This document shows, in pieces, positions 1-7,936 of a stretch of DNA of 37,444 nt. The position numbers and the translations under genes were made by a program. The notes beneath the pieces are model-generated. The model searched no databases. It worked only from the letters and a program-made list of their open reading frames with translations, and was not told where the DNA came from. Source of the stretch: an uncultured Bacteroidales bacterium (GTDB lineage Bacteria; Bacteroidota; Bacteroidia; Bacteroidales; P3). Location: assembly GCA_949291555.1 (NCBI GenBank), contig CASEWE010000016.1, forward strand, positions 40,065-77,508, in the 5' to 3' direction. Each line of letters begins with the position of its first letter. Position 1 is the first letter of the stretch.

Positions 1-148
1 CCCGACGAGAGAGGCTTTGCGTCCTATTTTGCAAAAAAAAAATTCGAAATTGTCAATGTAGTGTCAATTAGATTGTTTGATGTTGCTTGTATAGGTGATT
101 GAAGATGCTTCTTTCTGTTTTTTTTGGAAATAGTTTATTAAAAAAGTT

Positions 149-157
149 TATATTTTG
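149..157 (+). promoter_or_regulatory. Possible -7 element ahead of the first ORF
   Basis: The AT-rich leader holds TATATTTTG at 149-157, close to the Bacteroidota -7 consensus TAnnTTTG, with a TTTG about 22 bases upstream (123-126) that could be the -33 box. Spacing and the extra T make the match imperfect. If real, it would drive the short type IX cargo ORF that follows. Confidence 0.25.
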
Positions 158-181
158 GTGATTTAAAGATTGGAGAATCGC

Positions 182-826
182 ATGTGCGGGCGTTTTCATC
201 AGTATCTTCTTCCCCTCCAGGCTTTGCCTGTGAGGCTTTCCTGGGATTCCCTTCTTCTGTCGAGTCCGGAAGCCGAATCCCCCTTGATTACAGACTGGCA
301 CATAGGGGGGAGGCCCGATGCCACGGCACCCGGAATGTCTTTCATGGGATATATGGATCGAATATCCGGGATGACCGTTTATTCCATCTGGCAGTTGCTG
401 GAAGGCGAACAGGAAATGGGGACAAGGGATTTCCTTGCAGACTTGGGTTACCCGTATTTCAGGATTCCAGGAATCCACGACAGCGCGCGGATGCATGTGG
501 CGATAACCGATTCGATGGGGAAAGATCATTTGTATAAGCCGTTTTATATTGCCTTGGGGTACGATGCCACCAGCGGAATGGAAGAAACAGTCTCTCGGCC
601 TGCTCCTGTGTTATTGTTCCCGAATCCCGCCTCGAGTTCTTTTTCCTGGCAGAGCGAGATTCCGGTAAGGGCATGGGAAATTTACGACATTTCCGGCAAG
701 CGGATCATGCAGGGCGATGCCCGGCAGACCTGGATTGACTGCCGGAACTGGCATGAAGGTGTATACATCTTCGTGTGCATCGACATCCAAGGTTGCACTT
801 CCTCGCAAAAAATCATCAAAAAGTGA
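182..826 (+). CDS. Type IX secretion C-terminal domain protein, probably truncated
   Basis: The last ~75 of 214 residues form a type IX secretion sorting domain: an FPNPA motif opens it, followed by WEIYDISGKRIMQG, a GVYIF strand and a terminal KIIKK tail. Such domains take proteins across the outer membrane after Sec export, where the domain is cleaved. The N-terminal part is not recognised. The first ATG is at 182; a TTG at 170 is in frame and a stop lies at 164-166, so the frame cannot run further upstream. No signal peptide is visible from either start, although type IX cargo needs one. Either the 5' part has been lost and this is a gene remnant, or an upstream frameshift hides the true start. 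The gene stands alone. Confidence 0.55.
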   Translation: MCGRFHQYLLPLQALPVRLSWDSLLLSSPEAESPLITDWHIGGRPDATAPGMSFMGYMDRISGMTVYSIWQLLEGEQEMGTRDFLADLGYPYFRIPGIHDSARMHVAITDSMGKDHLYKPFYIALGYDATSGMEETVSRPAPVLLFPNPASSSFSWQSEIPVRAWEIYDISGKRIMQGDARQTWIDCRNWHEGVYIFVCIDIQGCTSSQKIIKK

Positions 827-881
827 ACGAAATGAGACCGGGATATTTCATGGTTTTGCGTTAAGCATAGTCGTGCGCGTG

Positions 882-1016
882 GCTTGTTTCCGGTCCTTGG
901 GGCGGTAGGGCATTCCTTGGTGATTCCGACGGATTGTTTCGGCGCGGCTTGCTGGTTCCCGGCTTTGGGGAGGGTAGGGCCTTTCTTGGACGTTCTGACG
1001 AATTGTTTCGGCGAGG
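882..1016. repeat. Imperfect tandem repeat, two ~65-70 bp units
   Basis: Unit 1 (882-946) and unit 2 (947 to about 1016) align along their length: both have G-TTCC/CCGG near the start, GG(C/A)GGTAGGGC, a TTCTTGG/TTCCTTGG block, then ATTGTTTCGGCG. A further partial copy (GGCTTCGGCGCGGC) follows near 1026-1041. The copies are diverged, so the duplication is old. Confidence 0.6.
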
Positions 1017-1146
1017 CCTCGGATTGGCTTCGGCGCGGCCCGTTCGTATGGAACGGATGCAGAGCCCTCTTTCGGCAATTTTGGCGGTTTATCGCTGCCT
1101 TGTTGTTCCGAGAGGCGGGTGCAAGCCGTGCCGCTCCGGTTCCCGT

Positions 1147-1177
1147 TTTATTATATGGGGGCATATTCGTACTTTCG
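1147..1177 (+). promoter_or_regulatory. Possible gmd promoter
   Basis: TACTTTCG at 1170-1177 matches TAnnTTTG at all but one base, and TTTA at 1147-1150 sits 19 bases upstream as a 3/4 match to the -33 TTTG box. It lies about 70 bases before the gmd start. Confidence 0.35.
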
Positions 1178-1246
1178 CACGATAAACCTTGGCAAGCAGG
1201 AGTTGCCTGCCATGTTTGCCAAAGCCTATCTCCAGAAACGATTTTT

Positions 1247-2410
1247 ATGGAACAGAAACCGAAAAAAGTGGCCTTGGTGACCGGCGTGACCGGGCAGGAC
1301 GGCGCCTATTTGAGCGAATTCCTCCTGAAGAAAGGCTACGAGGTCCACGGAATCAAGCGCAGAGCCTCTTCCTTCAACACGGAAAGGATCGACCATCTTT
1401 ACCAGGACCCGCATACCCCCGGGCGCTCGTTCATCCTCCATTACGGGGATATGACCGACAGCCTCAACCTTACCCGGATCATCCAGGAAGTGCGGCCGGA
1501 CGAGATTTACAACCTGGCGGCCATGAGCCATGTGCACGTGAGCTTCGATACGCCCGAATACGTGGCCAATGCCGACGGGGTAGGGACGTTGCGCCTGCTG
1601 GAAGCCGTCCGCTTGCTGGATCTGGCCGGGACGACGCGGATCTACCAGGCTTCCACTTCGGAACTTTTCGGGAAAGTGCAGCAGACCCCGCAGACCGAGA
1701 AGACCCCTTTCCATCCGCGCAGCCCCTATGCGGTGGCCAAGATGTATGCCTACTGGATAACGGTCAATTACCGGGAAGCCTACGGCATGCACGCCAGCAA
1801 CGGGATTCTTTTCAACCACGAGTCGCCGGTTCGCGGCGAGACCTTCGTTACCCGGAAAATAACCCGGGCGGTCTGCAAGATGGCTTTGGGCCTGCAGGAC
1901 TGCTTGTATCTGGGGAACCTCGATTCCAAGCGCGACTGGGGGCATGCCAAGGATTACGTGCGAGCCATGTGGCTGATTCTCCAGCAAGAAAAGCCGGACG
2001 ATTACGTGATTGCCACGGGAAAGACGACCTCGATCCGGGAGTTTGTCGAGATGGCTTTCCGGCATATCGGCTGCTCGCTGGTTTTCCGGGGGGAAGGCCT
2101 GGAGGAAAAAGGCATCCTGGAATCGGTAGACCGGGATTTGTTCTGCCGGAAAGTGGGCGAGGCGTATTACCGGGATTTTGCCGGCCGTGCAGGCGAGGCT
2201 TTGGTGGCGGTCGACGCCAAGTATTTCCGTCCTGCCGAAGTGGATTTCCTGCTGGGCGATGCCCGGAAGGCAAGGGAAGTGCTGGGCTGGGAGCCGGAGT
2301 ACGACTTGCCTGCCTTGGTCGAGGAAATGATGGACAGCGATATCGTGCTGATGAAGAAAGACGGCTTCCTCAAAGCCAATGGCTACAAGGTGATGAATTA
2401 TTTCGAATGA
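1247..2410 (+). CDS. gmd: GDP-mannose 4,6-dehydratase
   Basis: Converts GDP-D-mannose to GDP-4-keto-6-deoxy-D-mannose in the cytosol, the first step to GDP-L-fucose. The 387-residue protein is an extended short-chain dehydrogenase: the nucleotide-binding GVTGQDG is at residues 13-19, the Thr/Glu active-site stretch STSELFG begins near 137, and the catalytic YxxxK is Tyr161/Lys165. [16 protein letters not shown] and [13 protein letters not shown] are typical Gmd signatures. The start ATG at 1247 was chosen because homology begins at once after it, although the frame is open back to 884. fcl follows 135 bases downstream on the same strand, giving the usual two-gene GDP-fucose pair. GDP-mannose supply (manC) is not in the window. 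Confidence 0.97.
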   Translation: MEQKPKKVALVTGVTGQDGAYLSEFLLKKGYEVHGIKRRASSFNTERIDHLYQDPHTPGRSFILHYGDMTDSLNLTRIIQEVRPDEIYNLAAMSHVHVSFDTPEYVANADGVGTLRLLEAVRLLDLAGTTRIYQASTSELFGKVQQTPQTEKTPFHPRSPYAVAKMYAYWITVNYREAYGMHASNGILFNHESPVRGETFVTRKITRAVCKMALGLQDCLYLGNLDSKRDWGHAKDYVRAMWLILQQEKPDDYVIATGKTTSIREFVEMAFRHIGCSLVFRGEGLEEKGILESVDRDLFCRKVGEAYYRDFAGRAGEALVAVDAKYFRPAEVDFLLGDARKAREVLGWEPEYDLPALVEEMMDSDIVLMKKDGFLKANGYKVMNYFE

Positions 2411-2545
2411 GCGGCCTGCTTGCAGGGCAGCCTGTCCGTTCCCGGAGCAAGGTGAGCCGGGCGAGGGCAAGGAATCCCGGCGGCGCGCCTGCGCGGGAGC
2501 CGGGCTTGGCGGATGTTGGCAGGAAATGTCAGTTGAACAGGAAAA

Positions 2546-3688
2546 ATGGAAAAAGACAGCAAGATTTACGTGTCCGGCCATCGTGGCCTTGTGGGAAGCG
2601 CCATCTGGCGGAATCTCCGGGAGAAAGGCTATGGCAACCTGGTAGGACGCTCGCATGCGGAATTGGATTTGACCGACACGGCCGCTACCTGCCGTTTTTT
2701 CGAGCAGGAAAAACCGGAATACGTCATCGTGGCTTCGGCGAAAGTGGGGGGAATCCAAGCCAACAGCCTTTACCGGGGGCAGTTCATTTACGAGAACCTG
2801 ATGATAGCCTGCAATGTCATTCATCAGGCCTACCGGCACGGTGTCAGGAAGCTGCTCTTTCTGGGCAGTTCCTGCATTTACCCGCGCATGGCCCCGCAGC
2901 CCATGCCGGAAGATTGCCTGCTCTCTTCTCCCTTGGAATACACCAACGAGCCGTATGCGATTTCGAAGATTGCGGGCTTGAAGCTGTGCGAAAGTTACAA
3001 CCTCCAGTACGGGACCGATTTCATTTCGGTCATGCCGACCAACCTTTACGGGCCGTTCGACAATTTCAACCTGGAGACTTCCCACGTGCTCCCGGCTATC
3101 TTGCGCAAGATGTTTTTGGGGAAAAGCTTGGAGAACGGGGACTGGGCTTCTGTCCGGGCCGACTTGGCGGCCCGTCCGGTGGAAGGGGTGGACGGTTCCG
3201 CGCCGGCATCAGCCATTTTGGCCGTGTTGGAAAAATACGGGGTGCGTGCCGCGGCGGGGGAAGGGAATCCGGAAGGCCCTTGCCGAACGGAAGTGGAAAT
3301 CTGGGGGAGCGGGAAGCCTCTGCGGGAATTCCTTTGGAGCGAGGACATGGCCGATGCCTGCGTTTATATCATGGAAAAGGTTTCGTTCCAGGATCTTTGC
3401 CGGGGGCAGGGGACGGAAATCCGGAACACGCATGTCAATATCGGCACGGGGAAGGAGCTGACCATTGCCGAAACGGCCGGGAAGGTGGCCCGTTCGGTGG
3501 GCTTCGGCGGAAAAATCGTGTTCAATCCCGCAAAGCCCGATGGAACGCCCCGCAAGCTGCTCGATGTGTCCAAGCTCCATGCCTTGGGCTGGCATCACCG
3601 CGTGGAAATAGACGAGGGCATAGACCGCCTGCGGGACTGGTACGTGGAAAGCCTCGCTGCTGCAGGGAGGAAAGCCGCGGGGTTTTGA
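2546..3688 (+). CDS. fcl: GDP-L-fucose synthase (3,5-epimerase/4-reductase)
   Basis: Epimerises and reduces the Gmd product to GDP-L-fucose with NADPH. The 380-residue protein has the Rossmann motif GHRGLVG at residues 10-16, the SSCIYP loop near 109-114 and the catalytic Tyr137/Lys141 in YAISK; EIWGSGKPLREFLW is the usual substrate-site strand. It is 60 or so residues longer than the E. coli enzyme because of an insertion at about 195-250, between FLGKSLENGDW and EVEIWGSG. From general knowledge, Bacteroides enzymes carry a related insertion here, so I do not treat it as damage. It follows gmd, and the pair would supply fucose for capsule, O-antigen or protein glycans. Confidence 0.96.
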   Translation: MEKDSKIYVSGHRGLVGSAIWRNLREKGYGNLVGRSHAELDLTDTAATCRFFEQEKPEYVIVASAKVGGIQANSLYRGQFIYENLMIACNVIHQAYRHGVRKLLFLGSSCIYPRMAPQPMPEDCLLSSPLEYTNEPYAISKIAGLKLCESYNLQYGTDFISVMPTNLYGPFDNFNLETSHVLPAILRKMFLGKSLENGDWASVRADLAARPVEGVDGSAPASAILAVLEKYGVRAAAGEGNPEGPCRTEVEIWGSGKPLREFLWSEDMADACVYIMEKVSFQDLCRGQGTEIRNTHVNIGTGKELTIAETAGKVARSVGFGGKIVFNPAKPDGTPRKLLDVSKLHALGWHHRVEIDEGIDRLRDWYVESLAAAGRKAAGF

Positions 3689-3746
3689 ATCGACCGGTGA
3701 TTTGCGATGCGGTAAGGCGATTTACGATGCAATAAATTAGAAAGCC

Positions 3747-5444
3747 ATGGAAGAAGCAATCAGGAAGCGGGCGGAGGTCTGGACGCGGCCTCCTTACGAC
3801 GAGGCCACGCGGAAGGCCGTGAAGGAAATGATGGAAAACCGTCCGGAGGAATGCGCCGATGCCTTTTACCGCGATTTGGAATTCGGGACAGGGGGTTTGC
3901 GGGGCATCCTCGGGATAGGGACCAACCGGATGAATCCTTACGTGGTGGCTTTGGCCACCCAGGGGTTTGCCAACTACTTGCAGAAGCAATGCCGGCAGGA
4001 AGGCTTGGAGCGTAAGGTGGCGGTTTCTTACGACTGCCGGAACGGGAGCGCGGAATTCGCCTTGACCACGGCCCGGGTGTTTGCCGCCAACGGGTTCGAG
4101 GTCTATCTTTTCACGGGCATGCGGCCTACGCCGGTGCTTTCCTTTGCGGTGCGTTATTACGGTTGCTGCGGCGGGGTGATGGTCACGGCCAGCCATAACC
4201 CGAAAGAATACAATGGCTACAAAGCCTACGGGAAGGACGGGGGCCAGCTGGTCTCGCCTCATGACCGGAACGTGATGCAAGAAGTGGCTTCCATCCGTTC
4301 TTTGGACGAAGTGCGGATGGAAGGAGGGGAAGGGAACATCCGCTATGTGGACGAGGAAGTCGACCAGGCTTATTTGGAAAAGGTCGTGTCTCTGTCGCTC
4401 GGCCGGGAATCGGTTAAGCGGCAGAAGGGCATGAAGATTGTGTACACGCCTTTGCACGGGACAGGGATGACCATGGTGCCGAGGGCTTTGCGGCGCTGGG
4501 GTTTCGAAAATGTGGTCTGCGTCCCATCCCAGATGGTTCCGGACGGGAATTTCAGCACCGTGTCTTCCCCTAATCCGGAAGAGCAGGCAGCCATGTTGCC
4601 GGCAATGGAACTGGCCCGCCGGGAAAAGGCCCAGATAGTGATCGCTACCGATCCGGATGCCGACCGGGTGGGCGTGGCTATTGCCGACGGCAAGGGCGGG
4701 TTCGTCCTGCTGAACGGGAACCAGACCGGCTCGGTGCTGGTGTATTACCTGATCGAGAAGTGGAAGGCATCGGGAAAGATTACCGGAAAAGAATATGTGG
4801 TAAAGACCATCGTGACGACCGAGCTCTTCCGGGACATAGCCCGGAAGAACGGGGTGGCGTGCTACGATGTCCTTACGGGTTTCAAGTACATAGCCGGATT
4901 GATCGGGGATTTGGAAGGGAAAGAGACCTTCATCGGGGGAGGCGAGGAGAGCTACGGTTACTTGGCGGGGGATTTCGTGCGCGACAAGGACGCGGTGATT
5001 GCCTGCTGCCTGATTGCCGAAATGGCGGCCGATGCGGCTTGCCGGGGCGAGACTTTCATGGACATATTGGAAAGGCTCTACCGGGAATACGGCTTTTACA
5101 ACGAGGCGCTGGTCTCGGTCAGCAAGAAAGGCATGCGCGGTGCGGCCGAGATCAAGGAAATGATGGAGCGTCTGCGCGTTGCCCCGCCGGCCATGCTGGG
5201 AGGCGAGAAGGTAGTGGAGGTTCGCGATTACAAGCCGGGTTATGCTTCGCTTCCGCCCAGCGATGTCTTGCAATTCTTTACCGAAGCGGGGAGCAAGGTT
5301 ACGGTAAGGCCTTCCGGGACGGAGCCGAAAATCAAGTTTTATTTCGGGACGCGGACGCCTTGGGTGAATGGCAAGGGATTGGAAGAGCAAATGGCTTCGG
5401 CCCGGCAGAAGGTGGAAGGATTCCGGAAAGATCTGGGAATATAG
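3747..5444 (+). CDS. Phosphohexomutase (phosphoglucomutase/phosphomannomutase)
   Basis: Moves phosphate between C1 and C6 of hexoses, linking glycolysis to nucleotide-sugar synthesis. The 565-residue length and four conserved loops fit the long alpha-D-phosphohexomutase class: the phosphoserine loop TASHNP (Ser149), the metal loop DPDADRVG, the sugar-binding loop GGGEESYG and the phosphate-binding loop RPSGTEPK near the end. GTGGLRG near residue 47-53 is the family N-terminal signature. Sequence alone does not settle glucose versus mannose preference. The position after fcl, with a 58-base gap, suggests co-transcription and a role feeding GDP-mannose/GDP-fucose or UDP-glucose pools. A rho-independent terminator follows at once. 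Confidence 0.93.
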   Translation: MEEAIRKRAEVWTRPPYDEATRKAVKEMMENRPEECADAFYRDLEFGTGGLRGILGIGTNRMNPYVVALATQGFANYLQKQCRQEGLERKVAVSYDCRNGSAEFALTTARVFAANGFEVYLFTGMRPTPVLSFAVRYYGCCGGVMVTASHNPKEYNGYKAYGKDGGQLVSPHDRNVMQEVASIRSLDEVRMEGGEGNIRYVDEEVDQAYLEKVVSLSLGRESVKRQKGMKIVYTPLHGTGMTMVPRALRRWGFENVVCVPSQMVPDGNFSTVSSPNPEEQAAMLPAMELARREKAQIVIATDPDADRVGVAIADGKGGFVLLNGNQTGSVLVYYLIEKWKASGKITGKEYVVKTIVTTELFRDIARKNGVACYDVLTGFKYIAGLIGDLEGKETFIGGGEESYGYLAGDFVRDKDAVIACCLIAEMAADAACRGETFMDILERLYREYGFYNEALVSVSKKGMRGAAEIKEMMERLRVAPPAMLGGEKVVEVRDYKPGYASLPPSDVLQFFTEAGSKVTVRPSGTEPKIKFYFGTRTPWVNGKGLEEQMASARQKVEGFRKDLGI

Positions 5445-5455
5445 GATAGCGCTTC

Positions 5456-5487
5456 GGCGGGTTTCGGTTTCCGGACCCGCCTTTTTT
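5456..5487 (+). terminator. Rho-independent terminator after the phosphohexomutase gene
   Basis: GGCGGGT (5456-5462) pairs perfectly with ACCCGCC (5475-5481) and is followed by six T residues. It starts 12 bases after the stop codon and ends the gmd-fcl-mutase transcription unit. Confidence 0.85.
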
Positions 5488-5589
5488 GTTTCGCGGACCT
5501 GCCTGTATTCAGCCCGGGCCGCGGAAACAAGCCTCGGCCTTGCCTTTTTGTCCCGCGGGCTTTTTCGGGAAAACTATCCTTTTGGAAAC

Positions 5590-6111
5590 TTACTCTCCCG
5601 CAGGGGGAACCATGTCCCGGATGCTGTCGATGCTTTCGCTCAGCCCTTCTTTCATCAGAGGCCAGAGCTTGTAGGTGTTCCTTTCGACAAAGCGGAATGC
5701 GAGCGATTCGTTTCGCGTCCGGGTGCTGAGCAAGGTTTCCTCGGGATCGATTTTGTTCCAGAAGTAGATGAGCACGCCCAGCAGGATGAAGACTTTCCCG
5801 AAACTGACGGCAATCCCGCCTATGCGGTTGAACAGCCCTAAGGACGAGCGGTTGGCCCAGGAACTCAAGACTTTTCCCAGGAAATAAATCCCGACAGCCG
5901 CCGCGATGAACATGATGACGAAGCAGATGATCTGGGCGTATTCCCCGTTGATGGAAAACCATCTCCCCACCAGGTAGGAGAATCGCAGGGAAATGAAAAC
6001 GCCTGCAACCAAGGCTAAGAGGGAAACGGCTTCCATGACCAAGCCGTTGCGGGCGCCCTTGATTCCGCACCAGAGGAGGGGTATCAGGATGATGAGATCC
6101 AGAAAATTCAT
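5590..6111 (-). CDS. cvpA: CvpA-family membrane protein
   Basis: A 173-residue inner-membrane protein with about four hydrophobic segments, opening with MNFLDLIILIPLLWCGIKGA, a typical CvpA start, and containing the LGLFNRIGG stretch common to the family. CvpA proteins are linked to colicin V export in E. coli and to envelope stress; the biochemical role is unsettled. The start is the ATG at 6111, directly after an A-rich leader; the frame stays open upstream but only encodes a repeated pentapeptide from the tandem repeat. It is the third gene after mlaE and mlaF on the same strand, so it is probably in their transcript. Confidence 0.85.
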   Translation of the reverse strand: MNFLDLIILIPLLWCGIKGARNGLVMEAVSLLALVAGVFISLRFSYLVGRWFSINGEYAQIICFVIMFIAAAVGIYFLGKVLSSWANRSSLGLFNRIGGIAVSFGKVFILLGVLIYFWNKIDPEETLLSTRTRNESLAFRFVERNTYKLWPLMKEGLSESIDSIRDMVPPAGE

Positions 6112-6129
6112 TTTTTTTTCTTTTTGTTT

Positions 6130-6189
6130 GACGTTGCGGGTTTTAACGTTACGGGTTTTGACGTTACGGGTTTTGACGTTGCAAGTTCT
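6130..6189. repeat. 15-bp tandem repeat between mlaF and cvpA
   Basis: Four 15-base units: 6130-6144, 6145-6159, 6160-6174 (consensus GACGTTACGGGTTTT, 1-2 changes each) and a diverged fourth at 6175-6189. On the minus strand each of the first three contains TAA or CAA in the mlaF frame; the mlaF stop (6164-6166) falls inside unit 3. The unit length is a multiple of three. It separates the end of mlaF from the A-rich leader of cvpA. Confidence 0.9.
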
Positions 6190-7090
6190 TCCCTTGCCCA
6201 TGGAAAGGCAAGGAGGCATCCTTTTCCGGAGGGTTGTTTCCCGGTCCGGCCATATTCCCTGCCGGATCTGTTCCGCTTTCCGGCTGCAGGCCCGTTGCCC
6301 GGCCCTTTCCCCGGAGAGCTGAGTCCCGTCTTTGCCGGTGCGATTTCAAGAGCCGTTTGGTCAGTTCCGAGGCTTCCATGAAATGCAGGATTTCGGGATT
6401 GTCCGAGTCGAGTATGTCCTGGCCGTTGCCCTGCCACCAGAGTTTCCCTTCGTAGATGAAGTTCACCGTGTCGCCTATCTTGAGGACGGAGTTCATGTCG
6501 TGGGTATTGATGACGGTCGTGATGCCGGATTCCCGCGTGATTTCCGAGATCAGCGCATCGATAAGCTCGGAAGTCCGGGGATCGAGGCCGGAATTGGGTT
6601 CGTCGCAGAACAGGTAACGGGGCTGCATGGAAATGGCCCGGGCAATGGCGACCCGCTTGCGCATGCCGCCGCTCAATTCGGATGGGGAAAGCTTCCCGGC
6701 CCCGCTCAAATCGACTCGGGAAAGGCATTCTTGGGCCCGCTTTATTTTCTCCCTCCGGGAAAGGGAACTGAACATGTCCATCGGGAAGATGACGTTTTCC
6801 AGGACGGACAAGGAGTCGAAAAGGGCCCCGCCTTGGAATACCATGCCGATTTCGCGGCGTATGGCCGTGAGCTGTTCTTGCTTTTTGTCGCGGCTGAAGT
6901 CCCTTCCGTCGAAAAGGATCTCCCCGCTGTCGGGCCAGAGAAGCCCTACCATGGTTTTCATCAGCACGGTTTTCCCCGAACCGCTCTGCCCGATGACAAG
7001 GTTGCAGCGGCCCGGTTCGAACTTCAGGTTGATGTCCTGCAAGACCTGCCGCCCGTTGAAGGATTTTCCGAGATGTCTGATTTCGATCAT
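6164..7090 (-). CDS. mlaF: ABC transporter ATPase, MlaF-type
   Basis: ATPase of the Mla lipid-transport complex that moves phospholipid between inner and outer membranes. Visible motifs: Walker A GQSGSGKT (residues 34-41), signature LSGGMRKRVAIARAI, Walker B LFCDEPNSGLDP and the switch histidine in INTHD. The LSGGM signature and EPNSGLDP are characteristic of the MlaF/Mkl group. At 308 residues it is about 40-50 longer than usual; the extra C-terminal tail is rich in Arg, Pro and Gly and ends within the 15-bp tandem repeat, so its end is probably not under strong selection. mlaE lies 12 bases upstream. No MCE-domain gene (mlaD) is next to it. Confidence 0.93.
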   Translation of the reverse strand: MIEIRHLGKSFNGRQVLQDINLKFEPGRCNLVIGQSGSGKTVLMKTMVGLLWPDSGEILFDGRDFSRDKKQEQLTAIRREIGMVFQGGALFDSLSVLENVIFPMDMFSSLSRREKIKRAQECLSRVDLSGAGKLSPSELSGGMRKRVAIARAISMQPRYLFCDEPNSGLDPRTSELIDALISEITRESGITTVINTHDMNSVLKIGDTVNFIYEGKLWWQGNGQDILDSDNPEILHFMEASELTKRLLKSHRQRRDSALRGKGRATGLQPESGTDPAGNMAGPGNNPPEKDASLPFHGQGKNLQRQNP

Positions 7091-7102
7091 GGCAGGTGTT
7101 TT

Positions 7103-7834
7103 TTACATGAGCAGCTGGGTGAGGACCAGGTTGGAAAGAATGATGGCCGTGCTGCTGTTGACAACAGCCTTCGTGCTGGCTTTCCCCACTTCCAACGCGC
7201 CCCCTTGCACGCTATACCCGTAAAAAGAGGAGATGCTGCTGATGAAGAAAGCGAACACGACCGTCTTGATGATGGCGTAGAACAGGTCGAAATTATGCGG
7301 GAAAGACTGCAACCCGTAGATGAATTCGTAGGAGGAAATCCCGGCGATTCCCACTCCGGCCGCCCATCCGCCGAAAAGTGCGGTAACGATGCTGAGCATG
7401 ATCAGGACAGGGTTGAAAAGCAGGCATGCCATGATTTTCGGGAGAATGAGGTAACTGGCGGAGTTCATGCCCATGACCTCGATGGCATCGATTTGCTCGG
7501 TGACCCGCATGGTGCCCAGTTGCGAAGCGATGTGCGACCCGATTTTCCCGGCCAGGATAAGCCCGATGATGGTCGGGGCCAGTTCCATGACGATGGCCTT
7601 GCGGCTGGCGAAGCCCACCGCGTAGATCGGGATCCAAGGGGAGTCCATGTTGATTTGCAGCTGGATGGTAATGGCCGCCCCTACGAAGATGGAAACCAGG
7701 GAAACAATCGGGATGGAATCGATGCCCAATTGGTTGATCTCATCGATTACTTGTTTCCAGAACAGTTTCCGGTTCCCGGGAGCCTTGAGCACTTTGCCCA
7801 TCAGCAGGAAGTATCGTCCTATGTTTTTTATCAT
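7103..7834 (-). CDS. mlaE: MlaE-type ABC permease
   Basis: Inner-membrane permease of the MlaFEDB-type lipid transporter. The 243-residue protein has about five hydrophobic segments and the family landmarks: an amphipathic N-terminus, VGAAITIQLQ, RELAP-like VMELAPTIIGLILAGKIGSHIASQLGTM in the centre (seen as separate pieces LAPTI, AGKIGS and GTMRVTEQIDAIEVMG), and the C-terminal GGALEVGKASTKAVV. It begins the mlaE-mlaF-cvpA unit. Downstream coupling to mlaF is tight, at 12 bases. The decayed hipA locus lies just upstream on the same strand, about 100 bases away. Confidence 0.94.
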   Translation of the reverse strand: MIKNIGRYFLLMGKVLKAPGNRKLFWKQVIDEINQLGIDSIPIVSLVSIFVGAAITIQLQINMDSPWIPIYAVGFASRKAIVMELAPTIIGLILAGKIGSHIASQLGTMRVTEQIDAIEVMGMNSASYLILPKIMACLLFNPVLIMLSIVTALFGGWAAGVGIAGISSYEFIYGLQSFPHNFDLFYAIIKTVVFAFFISSISSFYGYSVQGGALEVGKASTKAVVNSSTAIILSNLVLTQLLM

Positions 7835-7936
7835 GGGTTTTCCCTATCGGGCGCAAGGGGGTGTTATGCGGATTGCAAAAATACGGAAGTTTTTTGTTCG
7901 CTTCGCTTTCTGTATTTCTGCTCGGGATAGTTATTC

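Larger units (their letters stand above)
827..1246. other. Intergenic region upstream of gmd, no gene seen
   Basis: These 420 bases are GC-rich and open in several frames, but no frame resembles a protein family. The gmd frame stays open back to 884, yet its upstream translation is low-complexity and repetitive. The region holds an imperfect tandem repeat (882-1016) and a possible gmd promoter near 1170. Confidence 0.6.

Noticed and set aside
1..99. Open frame at the left edge ending in TGA near 99
   Set aside because: About 33 codons of AT-rich sequence with a homopolymer A run and no recognisable motif; it could be the tail of a gene outside the window but cannot be supported.
1226..3085. 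619-codon open frame antisense to gmd and fcl
   Set aside because: It is the mirror of strong GC-rich coding sequence; the plus strand has unmistakable Gmd and Fcl motifs and the antisense translation resembles no family.
2730..3310. Insertion in GDP-fucose synthase as a sign of gene damage
   Set aside because: The reading frame and all catalytic motifs are intact, and longer enzymes of this kind are known in Bacteroides.
3522..5390. 622-codon open frame antisense to the phosphohexomutase gene
   Set aside because: Same codon-phase artefact; the sense strand carries all four mutase motifs.
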